Shown here: positions 48,390 to 55,856 of the stretch, in pieces
How the letters are laid out: the number at the start of each line of letters is the position of its first letter
How positions within the stretch are numbered: position 1 is the first letter of the stretch
DNA from: JBELHR01 sp049607205
GTDB lineage: Bacteria; Bacteroidota; Bacteroidia; Flavobacteriales; Flavobacteriaceae
Direction of reading: 5' to 3'
Assembly (NCBI GenBank): GCA_049607205.1
Contig: JBMYWH010000005.1
Coordinates: 35,616-99,615 of the forward strand
Length of the DNA stretch: 64,000 nt
Position numbers and translations under genes: made by a program
Notes under the pieces: model-generated
What the model was told of the DNA's origin: nothing
Seen by the model: only the letters and a program-made list of their open reading frames with translations
Database searches by the model: none

Positions 48390-49976
48390 ATGTCTTTAAT
48401 CGAAGAAATTAAAAAGAGAAGAACCTTTGGTATTATTTCTCACCCGGATGCAGGTAAAACTACTTTGACTGAAAAACTACTTCTTTTTGGAGGAGCTATT
48501 CAAGAAGCAGGAGCGGTGAAAAACAACAAAATTAAAAAAGGTGCAACTTCTGATTTCATGGAAATTGAGCGTCAGCGTGGTATTTCTGTGGCAACCTCGG
48601 TTTTAGCCTTTAATTATAGAGATAAAAAAATAAACATTCTTGATACTCCTGGTCACAAGGATTTTGCAGAAGATACCTTTAGAACTCTTACAGCAGTAGA
48701 TTCTGTCATTGTAGTAATTGACGTTGCAAAAGGGGTTGAGGCCCAGACTGAAAAACTAGTTCAAGTTTGTCGAATGAGAAAAATCCCTATGATTGTTTTC
48801 ATCAACAAATTAGATCGTGAAGGAAAGGATGCCTTTGATCTGTTGGATGAAGTAGAACAGAAATTAGGACTTAGAGTAACTCCTATGAGTTTCCCTATCG
48901 GTATGGGATATGATTTTAAAGGAATCTATAATATCTATGAGAAAAAATTAAACTTATTTTCCGCCGACAACAAACAAACTATTCAGGAAGGAGTTGTTTT
49001 TGAAGATATAGATGACCCTTCATTAGACGAGCAGATTGGAGAAATGTCCGCTAGTGTTTTAAGAGAAGAATTAGAATTAGTAGAAGAAGTCTATCCTGAA
49101 TTCGATCATGAAAACTATTTGAGAGGAGATCTTCAACCGGTATTTTTTGGTTCAGCCTTGAATAATTTTGGAGTAAAAGAACTTTTAGACTGTTTCATAG
49201 ACATCGCTCCTAACCCACAAGGGAAAGAATCGGATACAAGAATGGTTGAAGCTTCGGAAGAAAAAATGACTGGATTTGTATTTAAAATCCATGCCAATAT
49301 GGACCCTAAACATAGAGACCGTCTAGCCTTTGTCAAAATTGTTTCGGGAACTTTTAAAAGGAACACCCCTTACCTACACGTTAGAAATAAAAAGAAACTA
49401 AAATTCTCCTCACCTAATGCGTTTTTTGCTGAGAAAAAAGAAATCGTTGATGAGTCCTTTGCAGGAGACATTGTTGGACTTCACGATACGGGAAACTTCA
49501 AAATTGGAGATACCCTAACCGAAGGAGAGTTAATGAATTATAAAGGGATTCCAAGCTTCTCACCTGAACACTTCCGTTATGTAAATAACGCAGACCCTAT
49601 GAAAGCTAAACAGCTTTATAAAGGTCTAGATCAGTTAATGGATGAAGGGGTTGCTCAGTTATTTACACTAGAACTCAATGGAAGAAAGGTTGTAGGAACC
49701 GTTGGTGCGCTGCAGTACGAAGTAATTCAATACAGATTGGAGCATGAATATGGGGCAAAATGTACCTATGAGAATCTACCGATGCACAAAGTATGTTGGG
49801 TAGAACCTACAGAAAACAACGAGGAATTCAAGGAGTTCAAAAGAGTTAAACAACGCTATTTAGCAAAAGATAAACAGGGACAATTGGTGTTTTTGGCAGA
49901 CTCTGCCTTCACTATTCAAATGACTCAGGATAAGTACCCTAGCGTAAAATTACATTTTACTTCTGAGTTTAAATAA
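48390..49976 (+). CDS. prfC: peptide chain release factor 3
   Basis: A 528 aa translational GTPase that recycles RF1/RF2 after termination. G1 is SHPDAGKTT, G2 includes RQRGISVATS, G3 is DTPGHKDF, G4 is NKLD, followed by the RF3-specific domains 2 and 3. The length is typical. It has its own promoter, and the PPIase gene follows 40 nt later on the same strand. Confidence 0.96.
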   Translation: MSLIEEIKKRRTFGIISHPDAGKTTLTEKLLLFGGAIQEAGAVKNNKIKKGATSDFMEIERQRGISVATSVLAFNYRDKKINILDTPGHKDFAEDTFRTLTAVDSVIVVIDVAKGVEAQTEKLVQVCRMRKIPMIVFINKLDREGKDAFDLLDEVEQKLGLRVTPMSFPIGMGYDFKGIYNIYEKKLNLFSADNKQTIQEGVVFEDIDDPSLDEQIGEMSASVLREELELVEEVYPEFDHENYLRGDLQPVFFGSALNNFGVKELLDCFIDIAPNPQGKESDTRMVEASEEKMTGFVFKIHANMDPKHRDRLAFVKIVSGTFKRNTPYLHVRNKKKLKFSSPNAFFAEKKEIVDESFAGDIVGLHDTGNFKIGDTLTEGELMNYKGIPSFSPEHFRYVNNADPMKAKQLYKGLDQLMDEGVAQLFTLELNGRKVVGTVGALQYEVIQYRLEHEYGAKCTYENLPMHKVCWVEPTENNEEFKEFKRVKQRYLAKDKQGQLVFLADSAFTIQMTQDKYPSVKLHFTSEFK

Positions 49977-50016
49977 GAGAAAAGAATAACGTAAATTGCA
50001 AAAAAAATAAACAATC

Positions 50017-50949
50017 ATGGAAAACGGTTTATACGCAAAAATAAACACAACTAAAGGAGCTATCCTTTTAAAGTTAGAGTTTCAAAAAACTCCTGGTACT
50101 GTTGGTAACTTTGTTGCTTTAGCAGAAGGGAATTTAGAAAATGATCATAAAAAACAAGGCACACCGTATTACGATGGATTGAAATTTCACAGAGTAATTT
50201 CTGACTTTATGATTCAAGCTGGATGTCCTAATGGAACTGGTGCAGGTGGACCAGGATACCAGTTTGACGATGAAATTCACCCTGATCTTAAACATGATGG
50301 ACCTGGAGTATTATCAATGGCCAATGCTGGACCAGGAACCAATGGATCTCAATTTTTCATCACTCATGGAGCAACTGCTTGGTTAGATGGCAAGCACACT
50401 GTCTTTGGTAAAGTTGTGGAAGGACAAGATGTGGTAGATGCTATTGAACAAGGTGACGACATGACTAGCGTAGAAATTATTCGCGTAGGTGAAGAAGCTG
50501 AAAACTTCAATGCAGTAGAAGCTTTCAGATCATTTGAAGGTGCTCGCGAGAGAAGAATTCAAGAAGCAGCGGCAGCCCGTGAAGCTGAATTAGAAACTTT
50601 AGCAGCTGGATTTGATAAAACAGAAAGTGGATTGAGATATAACATCATCCAAAAAGGAAAAGGAAAACAAGCTAGCAAAGGGTCTAATGTTTCTGTACAT
50701 TACAAAGGACAGTTGTCTGATGGAACTGTATTTGATTCTTCTTATTCAAGAAAACAACCTATCGACTTCAAATTAGGAGTAGGTCAAGTGATTTCAGGAT
50801 GGGACGAGGGAATTCAACTTTTAAAAGTTGGAGATAAAGCTCGTTTTGTAATCCCTTCAGATTTAGCCTATGGTTCACAAGGTGCAGGAGGAGTAATTCC
50901 AGCAGATGCAACCTTAATTTTTGACGTTGAATTGATGGATGTAAAATAA
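50017..50949 (+). CDS. cyclophilin-FKBP fusion peptidyl-prolyl isomerase
   Basis: A 310 aa protein with two unrelated prolyl isomerase domains. Residues about 1-165 are a cyclophilin (FHRVISDFMIQAGCP, NGSQFFIT, WLDGKHTVFGKV). A charged helical linker (about 170-195) leads to an FKBP domain at about 200-310 (VHYKGQLSDGTVFDSSY, GWDEGIQLLKVGDKARF, YGSQGAGGVIP). There is no signal peptide, so it should act in the cytoplasm on protein folding. Confidence 0.95.
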   Translation: MENGLYAKINTTKGAILLKLEFQKTPGTVGNFVALAEGNLENDHKKQGTPYYDGLKFHRVISDFMIQAGCPNGTGAGGPGYQFDDEIHPDLKHDGPGVLSMANAGPGTNGSQFFITHGATAWLDGKHTVFGKVVEGQDVVDAIEQGDDMTSVEIIRVGEEAENFNAVEAFRSFEGARERRIQEAAAAREAELETLAAGFDKTESGLRYNIIQKGKGKQASKGSNVSVHYKGQLSDGTVFDSSYSRKQPIDFKLGVGQVISGWDEGIQLLKVGDKARFVIPSDLAYGSQGAGGVIPADATLIFDVELMDVK

Positions 50950-50972
50950 ACATCTCTATTATAGAACACAAG

Positions 50973-51004
50973 AAAGCATTTCATTTATGAAATGCTTTTT
51001 TTTT
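50973..51004 (+). terminator. terminator after the PPIase gene
   Basis: AAAGCATTTCAT pairs with ATGAAATGCTTT around TT, followed by a T run. The ATG in its right arm is an apparent start for the next gene but belongs to the hairpin. Confidence 0.9.
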
Positions 51005-51031
51005 GTTAAGTTTAGACAAACTAAAACTCAT

Positions 51032-51493
51032 ATGAAATCACAACAACAATGGTTTGATGAATATGCCGTCAGCCATCAAAATGAACAAAACCAAAAAATA
51101 CATTATATCTGTGTACCCCTAATATTTTGGTCTATAGTGGCCTTATTGGTGAGTATACCGAATACTTTATTGGTTGATCTAAGTGGCTATAGCAATCCTT
51201 ACATAATGAATTGGGGAAGCTTTGCTCTTTTACTAGCTATGACTTTTTATTTAAGAGCTATGGAAGCAAGAACGAATATGGTAATGCTCCTTTTTTCTTT
51301 AGCTTGCATCTTCAGTTCTGTATGGCTCAAGGAATATATTCCTCTTTGGCAAACGGCTCTAGCTGTATTTGTACTCGCTTGGATAGGACAATTCTATGGG
51401 CATAAAATCGAAGGAGTCAAACCAAGTTTTCTTAAAGACCTACAATTCTTGTTAATCGGTCCTGCTTGGGTCTTTTATAAAATGACACGCTAA
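51032..51493 (+). CDS. Mpo1-like (DUF962) membrane protein
   Basis: A 153 aa protein of the DUF962/YGL010w family with about four membrane helices. The N-terminal cytoplasmic part has the conserved His of KIHYICVPLIFW, and the loop AVFVLAWIGQFYGHKIEG carries the second His pair. Yeast Mpo1 is an iron dioxygenase that shortens 2-hydroxy fatty acids; that activity here is inferred. The start at 51032 is used because the upstream ATG at 50987 lies in the terminator hairpin. Confidence 0.87.
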   Translation: MKSQQQWFDEYAVSHQNEQNQKIHYICVPLIFWSIVALLVSIPNTLLVDLSGYSNPYIMNWGSFALLLAMTFYLRAMEARTNMVMLLFSLACIFSSVWLKEYIPLWQTALAVFVLAWIGQFYGHKIEGVKPSFLKDLQFLLIGPAWVFYKMTR

Positions 51494-51828
51494 TGAACTT
51501 GCTTGATTATGTTGACTTTGAAAAAATCGATTTAAGAACAGGAACGATTATAGAAGTTAAAGATTTCGATAAAGCAAGAAAACCTGCCTATCAAATATGG
51601 ATTGATTTTGGTAAACTAGGGATCAAAAAGTCCTCGGCACAAATCACCAAATTGTATACAAAAGATCAATTGATCGGAAAACAAATTGTTGCTGTGGTAA
51701 ATTTTGAGCCTAGACAAATTGCAAATTTTATGTCTGAATGTCTCATCCTAGGTTTTGAAAACAGCAATAAAGAAGTCACTCTTTTGGTCCCAGATTCACA
51801 AATCTTGAACGGAACACAAATATTATAA
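51493..51828 (+). CDS. csaA: CsaA-like tRNA-binding domain protein
   Basis: A 111 aa single OB-fold protein of the EMAP/CsaA family (FEKIDLRTGTIIEVKDFDKA, KKSSAQITKLYTKDQLIGKQ, CLILGF). It is proposed as a tRNA-binding, export-related chaperone. Its ATG overlaps the last base of the Mpo1-like stop (TAATG), showing translational coupling. Confidence 0.92.
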   Translation: MNLLDYVDFEKIDLRTGTIIEVKDFDKARKPAYQIWIDFGKLGIKKSSAQITKLYTKDQLIGKQIVAVVNFEPRQIANFMSECLILGFENSNKEVTLLVPDSQILNGTQIL

Positions 51829-51829
51829 A

Positions 51830-51866
51830 AAAAGGCCTTTAACTCATATCGAATTAAAGGCCTTTT
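51830..51866. terminator. bidirectional terminator
   Basis: AAAAGGCCTTTAA (51830-51842) pairs with TTAAAGGCCTTTT (51854-51866), 11-nt loop; between csaA and the convergent M14 gene. Confidence 0.88.
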
Positions 51867-51886
51867 CATTTAAATTATCGTTGTAT

Positions 51887-54403
51887 TTACATCATCTTAG
51901 AAAAGAAAATGGAATTCATCAACAGTTTATTCGTACCATACCAAAAACCTCTAAAGTTGGTATTATCAGTAAAACCAATAACCCTACCTCTTCCAAAAGA
52001 TTCTATCTTCAATGGCAGAGTTTCACCTATTACTCTTGCATTCTCTCTAGAAATATAACCACTTTGCAAAGGATTCTTAGTATATACTAATGGATTAATA
52101 TATGCTGATTTATCTGAAGGTTTAATAAATAAGGTTGTATTTCTAAAAAGAGATATAGTTTCATTATCATATCCGAAATTCAAAGGATGAGAACGGTCTT
52201 GTTCCGCTTTGAAGATGGCACCCCCAATCACTTGAGCTCCTCTAAAATCTCCCCTATCCTCAAAAGAAACATTTTTAGTGTCAGACTTTGATTTAATCCA
52301 ATCAAATTTTAAAAAGTTCTGAGACTTAAGATAATTCAAGGCATAACGATAACCGATCAAGGTCCCTCCTTGTTCTACCCAAGTTTTTAGCTTCTGAGAA
52401 TCAGAAGTACTCAATGTAGAACCACTGACTAGAATTATCGTGTTATAACGTGATAAATCCACTCTTGAAAAATAATTCTTGTCAATTTTAGTTACCGGAA
52501 TTTCATATCGAGTATCTAAGAGATGCCATATTTCACCCGCATCATAGGAAGAAACTCTTCCTCCAACTAGCATAGCAACTTTAGGCTGCTTTAAAGCCCT
52601 AAAATTACCAGAACCTAAATCAATTCCTGAAGTTAAACCTGTTTGTACAGCTGTAATAGTAATATGTGATTCTTTAGCTACTTGAGCTAAAAATTCCTCA
52701 ATCTTCTCCGCCGACATATCTTGATTTGCAACAGGAATAAGGACAGTTCCATAATCATAATTATTTCCTTCAACAGAAAACGGTTTCATTCCTACTTTTG
52801 CTCTTAACCCAGACTTTAAAATTTGATTTAAAGCCTTAGGACTGTAGTACTCATGCCACTGCATTAAATAGGCATAAGAACTCTTACCTATCAGTTTTCC
52901 TTCTGGCAAACTGACTTTTTCTATTTCTGAACCTAAGAGATCTTTACTTTTTAAATAGGTATAATCAATATCAAAGGCCAGCGGAAAAGTCCAGGCTGAA
53001 ACATCATAAAACAAACTATCCTGGAATTTAGTTCTCTTCTCAAACATTGCTTTTATTAAACGATGATTAGTCTGATTCATAGGAACAACATAGCTATCAT
53101 CAATCGCATAAGTCTCTGAACCTGTTTTGAGCTCCGATTTAAGTTTGTAGATTGATATTTGGTGTCGTTCTAAAATTTGTGCTAAATGCGCAGATTTTGA
53201 TTTGTCTTTATTCGATCCAAAAACAAGTAATTTCGATTTACTCTCACTTCCTTCTTCTCTAGCTTGACTAAAAAACTCATTCTGGTATTCAAGTAACTCT
53301 TCTCTCTTGGTTTGGGCAGCAGCCAGAGTAGAAAGAGCTGCCGTAAATTGATTCCTTATGGTAAAGGGGAAGGTGAGTACTCCATTCACGCTTTCTTGAG
53401 CATGTCCTCTAGAGGAAGCTTGTTCAAATAAAATCCCAATTCCTCCATTGATATCTGGGAAAGTAGATCCTTTACCATAATAAAAGTCATCAAAGCTCTC
53501 TTCAGTATAATATAAAGAACCTATTCCATTCAAGGCTTCTGCATGAAAATCTCCTATCTCCCTAGTTAGTTGCTGATTCATTGCAGGGGTCAAAGGGTGA
53601 GTTCGTGAAGGTATTCCAGGTTGAAAAAAGAAACTGGAATTGGTTCCCATTTCATGATGATCGGTAAGCACATTTGGTTTCCATTTGTGAAAACTTGCAA
53701 TTCTAGCTTTTGACTCAGGCAATTGAACTGGCAACCAATCCCTATTCATATCAAAATAATAATGATTCGTCCTTCCACCCGGCCATTCTTCATGATATTC
53801 GCGATCATTTGGATCTGGATTTATATGAGTAGATCTGTTTGAATTTGCCCAATGCGCAAAGCGCTGTAATCCATCGGGATTAAATGACGGGTCAAAAAGT
53901 ATCACTAAATCTTTCAACAAAGATTCTATCTTTGGCCCTTCTCCAGCAGCTAAATAATAAGCTACAGCTAAAGCAGCATTAGACCCACTTGGTTCGTTTC
54001 CATGAATAGAAAAACCTTGATATACTACAGCTGGCATTTCACTAATATCGCCTTTTGAAACAGGCTTTTCCACCAAACCGATATGATCCAAACGAATTTG
54101 CTCTAGTTTCGCATGATTATTTTTATCTGTAATGGTAAGTAAAATTAACGGTCTTCCCTCATAGGTTTGTCCACGTTCTTCATAACTTATTCGATCAGAA
54201 GACTCTGATAAAACTTTCATATAAGAGACTAATTTATCATGAGTCACATGCCACTCGCCTACCTCATGCCCCAAAACAGATTCTGGGGTTGGGATCTCGG
54301 GGTTATAACTGATATCTTTCGGCAAATAATAAGAAAGGTCAACATGGTTCTGAGCGATCACCCCTTGAGTAATCAGCAGTAGAAATAAAAGTGTTTTTTT
54401 CAC
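51887..54403 (-). CDS. M14 family zinc carboxypeptidase, secreted
   Basis: An 838 aa protein with a cleavable signal (about 1-17). The M14 domain (about 40-370) has the zinc His and Glu in SIHGNEPSGSN, the substrate Asn-Arg in DMNRDW, and the third zinc ligand region in LTDHHEMG. The rest is beta-rich, with a Rossmann-like segment (IILVSGSTLSTSDSQKLKTW) near 660. It likely trims peptides or peptidoglycan outside the inner membrane. It is flanked by terminators. Confidence 0.9.
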   Translation of the reverse strand: MKKTLLFLLLITQGVIAQNHVDLSYYLPKDISYNPEIPTPESVLGHEVGEWHVTHDKLVSYMKVLSESSDRISYEERGQTYEGRPLILLTITDKNNHAKLEQIRLDHIGLVEKPVSKGDISEMPAVVYQGFSIHGNEPSGSNAALAVAYYLAAGEGPKIESLLKDLVILFDPSFNPDGLQRFAHWANSNRSTHINPDPNDREYHEEWPGGRTNHYYFDMNRDWLPVQLPESKARIASFHKWKPNVLTDHHEMGTNSSFFFQPGIPSRTHPLTPAMNQQLTREIGDFHAEALNGIGSLYYTEESFDDFYYGKGSTFPDINGGIGILFEQASSRGHAQESVNGVLTFPFTIRNQFTAALSTLAAAQTKREELLEYQNEFFSQAREEGSESKSKLLVFGSNKDKSKSAHLAQILERHQISIYKLKSELKTGSETYAIDDSYVVPMNQTNHRLIKAMFEKRTKFQDSLFYDVSAWTFPLAFDIDYTYLKSKDLLGSEIEKVSLPEGKLIGKSSYAYLMQWHEYYSPKALNQILKSGLRAKVGMKPFSVEGNNYDYGTVLIPVANQDMSAEKIEEFLAQVAKESHITITAVQTGLTSGIDLGSGNFRALKQPKVAMLVGGRVSSYDAGEIWHLLDTRYEIPVTKIDKNYFSRVDLSRYNTIILVSGSTLSTSDSQKLKTWVEQGGTLIGYRYALNYLKSQNFLKFDWIKSKSDTKNVSFEDRGDFRGAQVIGGAIFKAEQDRSHPLNFGYDNETISLFRNTTLFIKPSDKSAYINPLVYTKNPLQSGYISRENARVIGETLPLKIESFGRGRVIGFTDNTNFRGFWYGTNKLLMNSIFFSKMM

Positions 54404-54432
54404 TGTATTTTGGTTTTTGATTTAAACAAATA

Positions 54433-54459
54433 TAAAAAAAGCTTCCATACGGAAGCTTT
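54433..54459 (-). terminator. terminator after the HglS-like gene
   Basis: AAAGCTTCC pairs with GGAAGCTTT (54438-54446 with 54451-54459), loop ATAC; on the minus strand followed by seven T. Confidence 0.88.
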
Positions 54460-54464
54460 AATAA

Positions 54465-55265
54465 TTATTTCATATTCGTACTCTCAAATATTTTATCTGC
54501 GGACCCTGCAACGAAGCCAGAATATAATTCTCCATTAGGTTTAGGATAACGATAAGCAAACTCATAATAACAAGAGGTTACCTCAAAATTTCCTTCTTTA
54601 AAATCAACTTCAATACGATCCGCTACAATACTTGATTGCTCCAACATCAATGACTTAGAACCTTTTATTTCCCCACCAGAACTATTGAGGACATATCCCT
54701 GATCTTTTAGAAATTCATTTACCTCTTCCAAGGACTTCATCGTTTTCAAAGCATTCACATCTACGGTAAAGTGATTCGCACAGAAGCCGTTGATATACAT
54801 CCAAGCTGCATATTCACTTTTTTCAAGTAAAGTTTCATAGAATGCCAACGAAGGAGTCTCCCATACCCTTCCTTTTAAAATTAACATAGGATCGGCAAAA
54901 ACCTCTTGAGATACACTGTCTAGTATTTCATTAATCATCCCTTGAGTAGCCTGGTCAAAATCCTTAACTCTCAACTGAGAAATGAATACTCGAGGTGCCT
55001 CTGAATCACCTTCAAGTTCAAAGTGAAAAGCATCCAGTTTCTTTTCTTCAAAATTATAAGAATTCATCTTTTTGTATCCTAAAGCCAAAAAAGGTTTGGC
55101 CAAAACATCAATATTTACTCTTGGATCATCAAATGTTCTAATAGCAATGTGGTCATTTTTAACGACTTCGCCTCGGTTTTCAAATAAGACTTTGATCAAA
55201 TCAGCAGAAGGAGTTCTTTCTGCATAATGAGCCCATAAGTTCAAAAAAAGCTGTTCTTTATTCAT
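54465..55265 (-). CDS. DUF1338 family 2-oxoadipate dioxygenase/decarboxylase (HglS-like)
   Basis: A 266 aa protein of the DUF1338/HglS family, which converts 2-oxoadipate to D-2-hydroxyglutarate with O2 and Fe(II). Likely metal and substrate residues are His39 and Arg43 (NDHIAIRTF), His165 (ANHFTVDV) and Glu235 (CYYEFAYR), matching the His-Arg-His-Glu set of the Pseudomonas enzyme. It is shorter than that protein (about 460 aa). The start at 55265 is preferred over one 11 codons upstream. It diverges from an lrp-type regulator next to a D-2-hydroxyglutarate dehydrogenase gene, which fits the reaction. Confidence 0.85.
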   Translation of the reverse strand: MNKEQLFLNLWAHYAERTPSADLIKVLFENRGEVVKNDHIAIRTFDDPRVNIDVLAKPFLALGYKKMNSYNFEEKKLDAFHFELEGDSEAPRVFISQLRVKDFDQATQGMINEILDSVSQEVFADPMLILKGRVWETPSLAFYETLLEKSEYAAWMYINGFCANHFTVDVNALKTMKSLEEVNEFLKDQGYVLNSSGGEIKGSKSLMLEQSSIVADRIEVDFKEGNFEVTSCYYEFAYRYPKPNGELYSGFVAGSADKIFESTNMK

Positions 55266-55389
55266 GATTTGGTTTAGTTTTGCCGACAAATTTATCAATT
55301 GAACCTAATTTTTAATTCTATTAAAAAGTTTTAACAACACAATAGTGAATTTACTGTCAAATTAACTAAATTGAACACAAAAAATTCTA

Positions 55390-55845
55390 ATGAGCTACCA
55401 AATTGACTATATAGACCGTGAAATTTTGAAAATTCTAAAACAAGATGCTCGAACGCCCTATTCGTTTATCGCTAAACGCGTCAACGTTTCAAATTCCTTA
55501 GTTCACCAACGAATCAAAAAATTACACGAGGAAGAAATAATTTCACATGCCAGTTTAAAACTTAATGAAAAAGAGCTAGGTTACAATACAAAATCATACA
55601 CTGGAATCAAGTTGAAAGAAGCTAGATATTCACAAAGTGTCATGAAAGAATTAAAGAAAATTGAAGAAATTACAGAATGTAACTTTGTTTCTGGTAATTA
55701 TGCCATATTTATTTTGATATTTGCAAGAGATAATGAACATTTAAGAACAATTTTGTATCAAAAGATTCATTTCATTGAAGGAGTCGCAGGAACAGACACC
55801 TTTATTTGTTTTGAAACTAATTTTGACAGGGACATTCCTTTATAA
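55390..55845 (+). CDS. Lrp/AsnC family transcriptional regulator
   Basis: A 151 aa regulator with an N-terminal helix-turn-helix (DREILKILKQDARTPYSFIA, RVNVSNSLVHQRIKKL) and a C-terminal RAM effector domain (about 65-150). It is divergent from the HglS-like gene and 11 nt upstream of the D2HGDH gene, so it probably controls both. Lysine, or another amino acid, is the likely effector by inference. There are 124 bp between the divergent starts. Confidence 0.92.
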   Translation: MSYQIDYIDREILKILKQDARTPYSFIAKRVNVSNSLVHQRIKKLHEEEIISHASLKLNEKELGYNTKSYTGIKLKEARYSQSVMKELKKIEEITECNFVSGNYAIFILIFARDNEHLRTILYQKIHFIEGVAGTDTFICFETNFDRDIPL

Positions 55846-55856
55846 GAGCAATTCAC

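Noticed and set aside
50987..51031. A longer N-terminus for the Mpo1-like protein from ATG 50987
   Set aside because: That ATG is the right arm of the preceding terminator hairpin and the added residues (FFFVKF) are read from its T-run.
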